Assembly: GCF_001700315.1 (NCBI RefSeq)
Contig: NZ_MASJ01000004.1
Span: 21,822 to 85,821, forward strand
Direction of reading: 5' to 3'
DNA length: 64,000 bases
From: Caryophanon tenue
GTDB lineage: Bacteria > Bacillota > Bacilli > Bacillales_A > Planococcaceae
The notes beneath the pieces were generated by a model that had not been told where the DNA came from, did not search any database, and worked only from the letters and a program-made list of their open reading frames with translations. Below, one piece after another: positions 1-9,190 of the stretch (the first letter of the stretch is position 1; every line of letters starts with the position of its first letter). The position numbers and the translations under genes are program-made.

Positions 1-1
1 A

Positions 2-484
2 ATGATTGAGCAAATGTTAGCACTGGCCCGCAATGAAGAGCTTCACGGAGAAATCGAACAAATTGAGCTTGGTACGTGGCTTCCACAATTTGTAGCACCA
101 CTTCAGCAAGCATATAGTCGTGAAATCCGTATTGAAGGTACGCCGTATACCCGTACAATTGCCGTTGCGCCATTTCAGCAATTACTCTTAATTTTTTTAG
201 AGAACGCGATAAAATATAGCGATAAACACATCATTGTGACATTGCATGCACCGTCAGAAATTCGGATTCAAGATTTTGGTGCAGGTATCGCAGCCGAGCA
301 TATCCCTCATTTATTTGATCGCTTCTATCGTGTCGATGAAGCTCGAAATCGTTCTACAGGTGGCACTGGTTTAGGTATGGCAATCGCCAAACAATTAGCA
401 GACCAACTTAATATCCATCTTGAAGTGGCTAGTACAGTTGGTCAAGGTACGACTATTATTTTACGTTGGAGGGATGTTGCATGA
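2..484 (+). CDS. Sensor histidine kinase, C-terminal part (5' end outside window)
   Basis: This is the catalytic half of a membrane sensor kinase. The N box (LENAIKYS), G1 (DFGAGI), F box (LFDRFYRVD) and G2 (GGTGLGMAI) of a HATPase_c domain are all present in order. The first residues (MIEQMLALARNEE) look like the end of the DHp helix, so the phospho-accepting histidine and the membrane sensor lie upstream of the window and the first ATG is not the true start. The stop overlaps the start of the next gene (ATGA), which indicates translational coupling to a PepSY protein. The partner response regulator is presumably upstream. Confidence 0.9.
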   Translation: MIEQMLALARNEELHGEIEQIELGTWLPQFVAPLQQAYSREIRIEGTPYTRTIAVAPFQQLLLIFLENAIKYSDKHIIVTLHAPSEIRIQDFGAGIAAEHIPHLFDRFYRVDEARNRSTGGTGLGMAIAKQLADQLNIHLEVASTVGQGTTIILRWRDVA

Positions 485-963
485 AAAAACTGATCGTTGT
501 GCTACTCGCCATTGCTGTTGTCATGTTTGTCGCGCTACAACTTCTCCCACAGCAACAGCCCATTAGTGATGAACAGTTAGCTGAAAAAATACGTACGGTT
601 TATAACGGTACGTTAATCGACCAACAAGGCACAACCATTACATTTGAAACGACGCTCGGTGAATATCAAGCATCGTTAACAGATGAAGGCCAAATTGTGA
701 GCGTTGAGCAACTAACACAATTTGTACCACCCGCTGTTGAACAACCTCCTACTGAGCAACCGCCTACTTTATTAACGAAGGACGAAGCGGTTACGCAAGC
801 CATTGCTGCCTTTCCAGGTACAGTGGAACAAGTGGCGTTTATTGAAAATAATGCAGGTGGTTATTTTTTAATTGAACTTGAAAATGACACAACGGAAGCT
901 GAAGCTGAGGTCGAAGTACATGCGATCACTGGTGAAGTTTTGTCGATTGTTTATGATGATTAA
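481..963 (+). CDS. Membrane-anchored PepSY-domain protein
   Basis: A 160-residue protein. An N-terminal hydrophobic segment (residues about 3-23) should anchor it or act as an uncleaved signal. Two PepSY-like repeats follow: one around residues 35-80, the clearer one around 97-158 (LLTKDEAVTQAIAAFPG ... HAITGEVLSIVYDD), separated by a Pro/Gln/Glu-rich linker. The start was set at 481 because GGAGGG lies 6 nt upstream and the ATG overlaps the kinase stop. PepSY domains sit outside the membrane and are often linked to two-component systems or protease inhibition. Here the protein is probably an accessory of the kinase; its exact role is unknown. Confidence 0.85.
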   Translation: MKKLIVVLLAIAVVMFVALQLLPQQQPISDEQLAEKIRTVYNGTLIDQQGTTITFETTLGEYQASLTDEGQIVSVEQLTQFVPPAVEQPPTEQPPTLLTKDEAVTQAIAAFPGTVEQVAFIENNAGGYFLIELENDTTEAEAEVEVHAITGEVLSIVYDD

Positions 964-967
964 TGTT

Positions 968-1023
968 TTCTCATGAAATTCTAATGTTTCTCTCAGCGTC
1001 CTCTCATATTGCTTTGCTATTCT
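968..1023 (+). promoter_or_regulatory. Four 11-bp iterons and -10 element before PepSY gene
   Basis: Four heptamers are spaced exactly 11 bp apart: TTCTCAT (968), TTCTAAT (979), CTCTCAG (990) and CTCTCAT (1001). TATTCT at 1018-1023 could be the -10. One-turn-spaced direct repeats just upstream of a weak promoter are the usual binding pattern of OmpR/PhoB-family response regulators, so this is probably the target of the regulator paired with the adjacent kinase. Confidence 0.6.
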
Positions 1024-1065
1024 AGAGTTAACAAATAACAGCAACCCATTAGGAGGAACAACATC

Positions 1066-1536
1066 ATGAAAAAAGTATTTATCGTAGCACCAATCGCAGC
1101 TTTAACAATCGCAGCAGGTGGCATTTTTGCCGGTACAACGCTATTCCCACAAGCAGAAGACCGTGTTGAACAACAAGTGGATACAATCGAACGTTCTGTG
1201 GAACAAAAGGTCTCAAATACACTAGCAACTGTCGGCATTGACCCAACACGTTTTTCAGATGATGACGACGTAGACCACGCACCAATCGAAACATCTGTAG
1301 GCTTTGTTGATATTGATGATGATTTCCGTGAAATTCCAACAAATATTTTAACAGCTGAGCAAGCTGTCGACATTGCGAAAAAACATGCAGCAGGGTCCGT
1401 GACTGACATCGACCTAGACAATGACAACAATAAAGCAATTTACACGATCGAGTTTGCAGATGGTCAAACAGAATATGAAGTTGATATTGATGCTGTTACA
1501 GGCGATGTTATTGATGTAGAAAAAGATCTGGACTAA
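1066..1536 (+). CDS. Secreted or membrane-anchored PepSY-domain protein
   Basis: A 156-residue protein with an N-terminal hydrophobic signal or anchor (residues about 4-27), a charged coil-like stretch (EDRVEQQVDTIERSVEQKV), an acidic linker (DDDDVD) and a C-terminal PepSY domain (about residues 92-156; ILTAEQAVDIAKKHA ... AVTGDVIDVEKDLD). AGGAGG sits 9 nt before the ATG. It has its own promoter with an iteron array and follows the kinase-PepSY pair, so it is likely a regulated output or feedback partner of that two-component system. The family role outside the membrane is inferred, not shown. Confidence 0.85.
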   Translation: MKKVFIVAPIAALTIAAGGIFAGTTLFPQAEDRVEQQVDTIERSVEQKVSNTLATVGIDPTRFSDDDDVDHAPIETSVGFVDIDDDFREIPTNILTAEQAVDIAKKHAAGSVTDIDLDNDNNKAIYTIEFADGQTEYEVDIDAVTGDVIDVEKDLD

Positions 1537-1635
1537 TTACACAAAAAAAGCCAGCCACATAAAATAACGCTCCCTCAAACGATACGTCTGCTCTATAGCC
1601 GTACACAAAGAGAGGCAGACACAACAAAATAAATA

Positions 1636-1776
1636 TGAGACAGAAGTAAAAAACCTTCAGCAATCATCCTTGCTGAAGGTTTTTTTGCGCTACGTGCTAC
1701 GCCACATAACGGACACGTTTCGTAAGCATAGCTTGTGACAAATAGGATGTTTTAAATTTTAGCACTCTGTCTCGAA
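1636..1776 (-). repeat. Interspersed intergenic element, copy A
   Basis: Bounded by GAGACAGA (1637-1644) and its complement TCTGTCTC (1767-1774 region). It contains a strong hairpin and, on the minus strand, the core CGAAACGTGTCCGTTATGTG followed by GCGTAGCAC. The same core occurs at about 7723-7750 and 54510-54550. It fills the gap between the convergent PepSY and rocF genes. Confidence 0.7.
1651..1687. terminator. Bidirectional terminator within repeat copy A
   Basis: The stem ACCTTCAGCAA (1653-1663) pairs with TTGCTGAAGGT (1670-1680) around a 6-nt loop. T-runs follow on both strands, so it can terminate both the PepSY gene and rocF. Confidence 0.85.
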
Positions 1777-1794
1777 CACTTTCTTCTCCATCGC

Positions 1795-2685
1795 TTATAA
1801 CAACTGGTCACCAAATAATGATGCAATTAATGCGACTGCTACTTGTGCCGTTTTGTTGCGCTCATCTAAAATCGGATTTACTTCCACAAATTCGGCAGAC
1901 GTGACGCGACCAGATGCGGCAAGTAGCTCCATTGCTAAATGACTTTCACGATATGTTAAACCACCTAATACTGGCGTACCAACACCTGGGCATTCCATCG
2001 GGTCAAGCCCATCTAAGTCTAATGACAAATGAATGCCGTCTGTATGTGCTAAATGCTGTAATGTTTGTTCCATTACTGTAGCCATGCCAAGCATATCGAC
2101 TTCATGCATCGTAAATACTTTAATGCCTAGCTCCTTAATTAGCACACGCTCCCCTTCATCTAAATCACGTGAACCAATTAACACAATATTTTCAGGCTTT
2201 AATTTTTTCGCACCGATATTTGTTAATAACTCATGACCTAACCCTAAGTTTACTGCTAGTGGCATACCGTGAATGTTGCCGGTCGGTGATGTGCTCGGAA
2301 TATTTAAGTCGCCGTGCGCGTCATACCAAATCACCCCTAAATTTTCATGACGCGCTGTAATGGCCGCAAGCGTACCAATCGACATACTATGGTCGCCTCC
2401 TAATAGTAGCGGAAAGGCTTCATCATCAATCATTTGCTGTACCGTTTCACGAATGCGAATGCTCGTATTCACAACGGCTGATAAATTTTTTAAGTTTTCA
2501 TGCGATGCTTCCTCTATTGAACGCTCATCCACAACAACATTGCCGTAATCACGCACATCATAGCCTAGTTTCTCCAAACGCTCGATGACACCAGCATAAC
2601 GCATTGCTGACGGCCCCATATCTACGCCGCGGCGCGCTTGCCCTAAATCCATTGGTACCCCTAATAATGACACTTTCTTCATCAA
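1795..2685 (-). CDS. rocF: Arginase
   Basis: Hydrolyses L-arginine to ornithine and urea in the cytoplasm, the first step of the arginase catabolic route. The 296-residue protein has all ureohydrolase signatures: GGDHSMSIGT, YDAHGDLN, NIHGMP and SLDLDGLDP, which supply the Mn-binding His and Asp residues, and it aligns throughout with B. subtilis RocF. Translation starts at TTG (2685) or at the ATG just inside it (2682). GGAGGG lies 8 nt before the TTG, so both are possible. It stands alone and divergent from yjiH, unlike the rocDEF operon of B. subtilis. ARG-box-like sites in the shared upstream region suggest arginine-dependent control. Confidence 0.95.
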   Translation of the reverse strand: MMKKVSLLGVPMDLGQARRGVDMGPSAMRYAGVIERLEKLGYDVRDYGNVVVDERSIEEASHENLKNLSAVVNTSIRIRETVQQMIDDEAFPLLLGGDHSMSIGTLAAITARHENLGVIWYDAHGDLNIPSTSPTGNIHGMPLAVNLGLGHELLTNIGAKKLKPENIVLIGSRDLDEGERVLIKELGIKVFTMHEVDMLGMATVMEQTLQHLAHTDGIHLSLDLDGLDPMECPGVGTPVLGGLTYRESHLAMELLAASGRVTSAEFVEVNPILDERNKTAQVAVALIASLFGDQLL

Positions 2686-2798
2686 CTTGTTCTCCCTCCA
2701 CCAATATGCACAATCAAAATTGCACGAACTTATATTTTTTAAAAATTATCTTATTCACAACATAACAAAAAAACGGCACAAAGCGCAATATACAAACA

Positions 2799-2812
2799 TT
2801 AAAGCGCTTTCT
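2799..2812. promoter_or_regulatory. Possible cre (CcpA) site
   Basis: TTAAAGCGCTTTCT matches the catabolite-responsive element form TGAAAGCGCTTTCA at 12 of 14 positions and lies about 115 bp upstream of rocF. The rest of 2686-3039 is AT-rich intergenic DNA. Confidence 0.4.
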
Positions 2813-2843
2813 TTTAAAAATATTTTTATACATATTTATAAAC

Positions 2844-2907
2844 CATTTATTCATCCACACTATAAAAGTACCGTTCTATTTATGCAAAAAATTAATTTTT
2901 ATTCATT
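2844..2907 (-). promoter_or_regulatory. Pair of ARG-box-like sites between rocF and yjiH
   Basis: On the minus strand ATGAATAAAAATT (2906-2894) matches the core of the ArgR/AhrC consensus CATGAATAAAAATKCAAK. A second partial box, ATGAATAAATG (2854-2844), lies about 50 bp away. Their place in front of arginase fits arginine-dependent regulation. Confidence 0.45.
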
Positions 2908-3039
2908 TATATACGGAAACAAAAAATTTTTCGCACTTTACAAAACAACGTCCGACACTATAAAATTCTCTAAAATGCATTCTTTAAAGCGTATTTACAT
3001 AAATATACTCTATCACGCACAACAGAAAGGATCGCCCAA

Positions 3040-4383
3040 ATGTATAATTACAAACTCTCTTCTTATTTATACTTTATTATTCCGTCCATTATTGGTGCCT
3101 TTTTATTTATGTTTCCGATTAAAGCTGATGACGGTTGGAAAGTCCCGATCTCCATGTTCTCTAGTTGGTCAGCAGGTATCGTCAGCTCTTGGATTGAAGT
3201 TTTTGCGCTTGCTCTTTTTGCGATTGCAGCAATCGGTTCTATTATCTTTTACGTTATGCCGAAAAAAACCTCATTTGTGCATAGCCTATTTCAAGTCAAT
3301 TTATTTTGGACAATTGTGCGTGTGCTGGCGTTTATTTTCGCCGCGATGGTGTTCACACAGCAAGGTCCTGAAATCATTACAAGTGGTGATACCGGCGCGT
3401 TATTATTTAACGGTGATGGTGGTCTCGTCACTTTCCTATTTATTATTTTCTTCTTTGCTGGGTTAATTTTACCGCTACTGACAGACTACGGTTTGCTTGA
3501 ATTTTTCGGTTCGCTACTTGTTAAAATTGTTCGCCCATTATTCAAAATTCCTGGGCGTGCGTCAATTGATGCACTTGCTTCATGGGTTGGTGACGGTACG
3601 ATTGGCGTATTATTAACAAACGCACAGTACGAGCAAGGAAACTATACAAAACGTGAGGCAGCAACAATTGCGACAACGTTTTCGGTCGTATCGATTACCT
3701 TTTCATTAGTAATTATTGAAGAAGTCGGCTTAGCCAATTATTTCCCACAATTTTATGGTTCCGTTGTAGTGTGTGGTGTTATTTTAGCGATTATTATGCC
3801 GCGTATTTATCCGCTTCGCCAAAAGGAAGATACGTATATTGATGGAACACCTGTTGATTATAGTCGTGAGGAATTGCCAGCAGAGCATAATTTAGTATCA
3901 TTCGGTTTAAAAAATGCAATTGAAAAGGCAGACCAAAATCGCAACTTAGCCAAAATGCTCGTAGAAGGTTGTAAAAATGTTGTGCATATGTGGATTAGTG
4001 TTGCACCGATTGTCATGGCATTCGGGACAATCGCCCTTATTTTAGCGACGTATACACCGGTGTTTAGCATTTTAGGAAAGCCATTTGAGCCGTACTTAAT
4101 GTTGCTACAAATTCCAGAAGCGGCTGAGGCTGCTCAAACGATGGTCATTGGTTTTGCCGATATGCTACTGCCCGCCATTTTATCATCGGGCATTGAATCT
4201 GAGTTAACACGCTTTGTGATTGCTGTTGTCTCCGTATCACAGCTGATTTATATGTCAGAAGTTGGTGGCTTAATTTTAGGAACTAAACTACCAATTCGCT
4301 TCTTCGACTTAATCGTTATCTTTTTAATCCGCACAATTATTGCCTTACCAATTGCTGCTGGTATCGGTCATTTGATTTTTTAA
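3040..4383 (+). CDS. YjiH family membrane protein (nucleoside-recognition/gate domain)
   Basis: A 447-residue polytopic protein with about ten to twelve hydrophobic segments. The N terminus (FIIPSIIGAFLFMFPI) is typical of the YjiH family. The region around residues 150-330 has the Gate/nucleoside-recognition fold signature (ASWVGDGTIGVLL, with a second gate-like half from about 300). The substrate is not known; the family is assumed to transport small molecules. AAAGGA lies about 9 nt before the ATG. It is divergent from arginase and shares an intergenic region with ARG-box-like sites, so an arginine- or amino-acid-related role is possible but unproven. Confidence 0.8.
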   Translation: MYNYKLSSYLYFIIPSIIGAFLFMFPIKADDGWKVPISMFSSWSAGIVSSWIEVFALALFAIAAIGSIIFYVMPKKTSFVHSLFQVNLFWTIVRVLAFIFAAMVFTQQGPEIITSGDTGALLFNGDGGLVTFLFIIFFFAGLILPLLTDYGLLEFFGSLLVKIVRPLFKIPGRASIDALASWVGDGTIGVLLTNAQYEQGNYTKREAATIATTFSVVSITFSLVIIEEVGLANYFPQFYGSVVVCGVILAIIMPRIYPLRQKEDTYIDGTPVDYSREELPAEHNLVSFGLKNAIEKADQNRNLAKMLVEGCKNVVHMWISVAPIVMAFGTIALILATYTPVFSILGKPFEPYLMLLQIPEAAEAAQTMVIGFADMLLPAILSSGIESELTRFVIAVVSVSQLIYMSEVGGLILGTKLPIRFFDLIVIFLIRTIIALPIAAGIGHLIF

Positions 4384-4386
4384 CAC

Positions 4387-4430
4387 AAAAAAGAGCGCCA
4401 CGTTATGAATAAACGTGAGCGCTCTTTTTT
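4387..4430. terminator. Bidirectional terminator between yjiH and MFS gene
   Basis: The long stem AAAAAAGAGCGC...CACGTT pairs with AACGTG...GCGCTCTTTTTT. It serves both convergent genes. Confidence 0.9.
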
Positions 4431-5835
4431 ATTGTTGTTGTTCTTTGCGAACGTTCTTTAAAAATAGCGATACGACAAATGCGATAATCGCTAGTACTAA
4501 ACCAAATGTAATGGCGTTTTGAACGCCATTTACCGCTGCTAATGGGTCATTGCTATTATTCGCCATCGTAATAGACATAATCGTTACGGCAATAGCCGTT
4601 CCGACTGCACCCGCTACTTGCTGCAATGTATTCATCACAGCCGAACCATCTGGATACAGCGATGGCGGTAATTGATTTAAACCATTTGTCGATGCAGGCA
4701 TCATCACTAACGAAATGCCGACAAATAAAACGATGTGCATCGCTACAATTAAATACGGTGATGTGTTTGCATCAATTGTACGTAGCACAAATAATGCTGC
4801 GACTGCTAATGCTAAACCACCTGGTACCATCACACGAGGGCCAAATTTATCAAATAAATTCCCCGCAACGACAGACATAAATGCATTAATGACACCACCT
4901 GGTAATAGCACAAGACCTGCAAATACGGGCGTCAGTAATAATATGTTTTGTAAATAAATCGGCAGCATGACCATTGTTGATAAAATAACAAGCATCACGG
5001 CCATTACGATGATTAAACCAAATACGTACATCGGATATTGGAAGACGCGTAAATTTAACATCGGCTGCGCCATTTTCAGCTGCATGACACTAAACATAAT
5101 TAATGCAAGCGCACCGATACCGACTGCCAATATTACCTCCATATTAAAGAATGTACCTAGCTCTCCTGAAATACTAAAGCCGTACACAATCCCACCAAAT
5201 GCAATTGTTGATAATACAATCGATGGAATATGAAATTTTACTGGACGTGTTTCGCTGACATTTTCAATAAACTTCACACCGAGTGCAAGCGCAATGAGTA
5301 AAAACGGTACACAAATCCAGAAGATAAAGTGCCATGTTAAATCGGCTAAAATAAAGCCTGCTACAGTTGGACCAATTGCTGGGGCGAATACGATAACAAG
5401 CCCGATTTTCCCCATCGCAGCTCCGCGTTTGCTAATTGGATATACCATTAAAACTACTTGCGTCATTAACGGTAAAATAATAGCTGTTCCAATCGCCTGC
5501 ACGACACGCCCTATAAGTAATACGGCGAATGTTGGTGACAATGCGGCAATAATTGTGCCACTGATTGAAAAGAGTAATGATGTAATAAATAATTGACGAG
5601 TTGTAAAGCGTTGCATAAATAACGAAGAAATTGGTACGAGTACCCCTAAAGTTAATAAGTAGCCCGTTGTCAGCCATTGTATCGTTGAAGTGGGGGCATC
5701 GAAATCTCGACTTAATTCAACAAATGCCATATTTAGCGCTGTTTCATTAAAAAGCCCAATAAAAGCAGCAACTAAAAATGCCGCAATAATTTTTGTACGT
5801 TTTGCATATAATTGTTCATTAAAATGTTGTTCCAC
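4429..5835 (-). CDS. MFS drug exporter, DHA2 (EmrB/QacA, LmrB-like) family
   Basis: A predicted proton-driven multidrug exporter of about 468 residues with 14 hydrophobic segments. Typical DHA2 features are present: the first-helix region ending NMAFVELSRDF, TIQWLTTGYLL, the motif-A-type loop after helix 2 (FMQRFTTRQLF), and motif C in helix 5 (VFAPAIGPTVAGFI). It resembles lincomycin exporter LmrB of B. subtilis, but the substrate cannot be read from sequence. I chose the GTG at 5835 because AAAGGAG lies 7 nt upstream; the longer in-frame start at 5856 would put that ribosome-binding site inside the gene. It is a single-gene unit ending at a shared terminator. Confidence 0.88.
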   Translation of the reverse strand: MEQHFNEQLYAKRTKIIAAFLVAAFIGLFNETALNMAFVELSRDFDAPTSTIQWLTTGYLLTLGVLVPISSLFMQRFTTRQLFITSLLFSISGTIIAALSPTFAVLLIGRVVQAIGTAIILPLMTQVVLMVYPISKRGAAMGKIGLVIVFAPAIGPTVAGFILADLTWHFIFWICVPFLLIALALGVKFIENVSETRPVKFHIPSIVLSTIAFGGIVYGFSISGELGTFFNMEVILAVGIGALALIMFSVMQLKMAQPMLNLRVFQYPMYVFGLIIVMAVMLVILSTMVMLPIYLQNILLLTPVFAGLVLLPGGVINAFMSVVAGNLFDKFGPRVMVPGGLALAVAALFVLRTIDANTSPYLIVAMHIVLFVGISLVMMPASTNGLNQLPPSLYPDGSAVMNTLQQVAGAVGTAIAVTIMSITMANNSNDPLAAVNGVQNAITFGLVLAIIAFVVSLFLKNVRKEQQQ

Positions 5836-5886
5836 GGTTTCGCTCCTTTCATACACGTTCGCTATTGTAGCATAAAATTTAACAAT

Positions 5887-5925
5887 TTACGACAGAACTT
5901 CACATCCCTTTACATATTTACTACA
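5887..5925 (+). promoter_or_regulatory. Pho-box-like direct repeats before alkaline phosphatase
   Basis: TTACGA (5887), TTCACA (5899), TTTACA (5909) and ACTACA (5920) recur every 10-12 bp, resembling the TT(A/C/T)A(C/T)A repeats bound by PhoP in Bacillus. A -10-like TATTAATA lies at about 5940-5947. This predicts phosphate-starvation induction. Confidence 0.4.
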
Positions 5926-6006
5926 TTTTCTGCATAGCGTATTAATAGTATTTTAGTAAAGTAATTGAGGAAGTACTTTATACATACATTGGAGGAATGA
6001 CACATT

Positions 6007-7647
6007 ATGCGTAAATGGAGTAAACAATTTGGTGCTTTTGCGGTTGCAAGCACATTAGCAGTAACTGCTTTTAGCACACCATCTCAAGCAGAAACACCAG
6101 CACCACAGAAAGAAGAGCCGACAAATGTCATTATGTTAATTATGGATGGTTCAAGTGATAATGTCTCAACATTAGCTCGTTGGTACACAGGTCAACCGAA
6201 TAATGTTGATGAAATTTTAACAGGCGCTGTTCGCACATATTCAGCAGAATCCGCTATTTCTGACTCTGCACCTGCTGCTACCGCATTAGCCACAGGTCAT
6301 AAATCAAATTCTGGTTACGTTGGCGTTTTACCGTCTAACATTACAATGCCGGGTGTTGAAGGCTCAGAAGAAGATGCCTTCAAGCCAGTAGCGAATGTTC
6401 TGGAAGGCGCACAGTTAAAGGGCATGGCTACAGGTATCGTATCGACATCTGAAATTCAACATGCAACGCCTGCTGGTTTCTCTGCACATGCAACAAGCCG
6501 TAGCAATTACGATGATATTGCAGAGCAACAAGTATACCGCAATATGGATGTTGTATTAGGTGGTGGTTTAGCATCGTTACAGCAAACACGTAAAGACGGT
6601 GAAAACTTATTACCAGTCGTGGAAAAAAACTATGATTTCGTACAAACACGCGAAGCATTATTAGCAGCAGACGGCGATAAAATCTGGGGCGCATTTGCAC
6701 CGAGCGCTTTAGCGTATGATTTTGACCGTGAAAAAACAAATCCGGAGCAACCCACTCTTGCAGAGATGACATCAAAAGCAATTGACACATTAAATGAAGA
6801 TAAAGATGGCTTCTTCTTAATGGTAGAAGGTAGTAAAATTGACTGGGCAGCACACGCTAACGACCCAATCGGTATGGTGACAGACTTTTTATCATTTGAC
6901 GCAGCTGTTGGTGAAGCTTTAGACTTCGCAAAAGAAGATGGTAACACGCTTGTGATTGCTGTAACAGACCATGCAAACTCTGGTATTACAATCGGGAACA
7001 CAAATACAAATAGTGGTTACGATAAAATGGACATTACAGAGTATATCAATCCATTAAAAGAAGCGACAATGACACTTGAAGGTGCATTATCACAATTAAA
7101 AGAAGATCGCTCTAACTTAGAAGAAGTAGCAGCACTGTACGGCTTAAAAGATTTAACAGCGGCTGAACGTACAGCACTTCAAAACAGCAAAAACTTAAAT
7201 CAAACGTTCGTTCAGTTATTGTCAACACGTGCAAACATCGGTTTCACAACGGGTGGACATACAGGTGATGATGTATTTTTATATAGCTACGGACCAAATC
7301 GCCCAACAGGCTTAATCGACAATACAGATTTAGCGAAAGTGATGGCTGAAACAATGAATGTTGATTTAGCACAAACAACGGATATTTTATTTAATGACGG
7401 TGTCGCTACACTACAAGCGAAAGGTTTCGATGTTACAGTGGATACATCTGACAAAGCAAATCCAACACTTGTTGCCAAAAAAGCGAATGTCGTATACACA
7501 CTACATGAAAATAAAAACACCGTGCAAAAAGACCGTATTTCTAAAAATGGACGCGTGTTATCATTAACGAAAAAATTCAACAGCGTGCACTTCTATAACG
7601 ACCAGCATTTCTATATTTCAGATGAAGTGGTAAACTTCATTAACTAA
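6007..7647 (+). CDS. Secreted alkaline phosphatase
   Basis: Hydrolyses phosphate monoesters outside the membrane. The 546-residue precursor has a Sec signal peptide (residues 1-28, SQA cleavage site). The metal and catalytic motifs of the PhoA family are complete: LIMDG (Asp47), DSAPAATALATG (nucleophile Ser87), EGSKIDWAAHAND, VTDHANSG and TGGHTGDD. A C-terminal tail of roughly 90 residues after the catalytic core (from about 455) is not recognised. GGAGG precedes the ATG. Pho-box-like repeats upstream suggest PhoPR control. It converges on eno across repeat copy B. Confidence 0.92.
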   Translation: MRKWSKQFGAFAVASTLAVTAFSTPSQAETPAPQKEEPTNVIMLIMDGSSDNVSTLARWYTGQPNNVDEILTGAVRTYSAESAISDSAPAATALATGHKSNSGYVGVLPSNITMPGVEGSEEDAFKPVANVLEGAQLKGMATGIVSTSEIQHATPAGFSAHATSRSNYDDIAEQQVYRNMDVVLGGGLASLQQTRKDGENLLPVVEKNYDFVQTREALLAADGDKIWGAFAPSALAYDFDREKTNPEQPTLAEMTSKAIDTLNEDKDGFFLMVEGSKIDWAAHANDPIGMVTDFLSFDAAVGEALDFAKEDGNTLVIAVTDHANSGITIGNTNTNSGYDKMDITEYINPLKEATMTLEGALSQLKEDRSNLEEVAALYGLKDLTAAERTALQNSKNLNQTFVQLLSTRANIGFTTGGHTGDDVFLYSYGPNRPTGLIDNTDLAKVMAETMNVDLAQTTDILFNDGVATLQAKGFDVTVDTSDKANPTLVAKKANVVYTLHENKNTVQKDRISKNGRVLSLTKKFNSVHFYNDQHFYISDEVVNFIN

Positions 7648-7671
7648 TCCGATTCAATCGAAGAAAACGAA

Positions 7672-7815
7672 GCGGCTGGGACAGAACCCTATTTCTGATA
7701 AAAAGCGGAACATCTGCCTACGAAACACGTCCGCGATGTGGCGTAGCACCCAAAGCAAAAAAATATCCTTCAGCAGTTGTCATTGCTGAAGGATATTTCC
7801 TTTTGTTCCAATCTC
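7672..7815 (+). repeat. Interspersed intergenic element, copy B
   Basis: Reads GGCTGGGACAGAACCCTAT, then the core ACGAAACACGTCCGCGATGT and GGCGTAGCACCCA, then the TCCTTCAGCA hairpin, and ends TTGTTCCAATCTC. It shares the ends and core with copies at 1636-1776 and 54286-54617, and lies between the convergent phosphatase and eno genes. Confidence 0.7.
7761..7805. terminator. Bidirectional terminator within repeat copy B
   Basis: The stem AAATATCCTTCAGCA (7761-7775) pairs with TGCTGAAGGATATTT (7784-7798). T-rich sequence follows on both strands. Confidence 0.85.
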
Positions 7816-7835
7816 TTTTTCGTTGGAAGTTTTAC

Positions 7836-9182
<1,347 letters not shown>

Positions 9183-9190
9183 TTAGCTAT

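Noticed and set aside
2686..2790. Sigma-54 promoter for rocF, as for rocDEF in B. subtilis
   Set aside because: No TGGCAC-N5-TTGC arrangement on the minus strand; only GTGCA repeats with wrong spacing.
2687..3466. 259-codon plus-strand frame crossing the rocF-yjiH gap
   Set aside because: Compositionally AT-driven, no ribosome-binding site, and its second half is yjiH in another frame.
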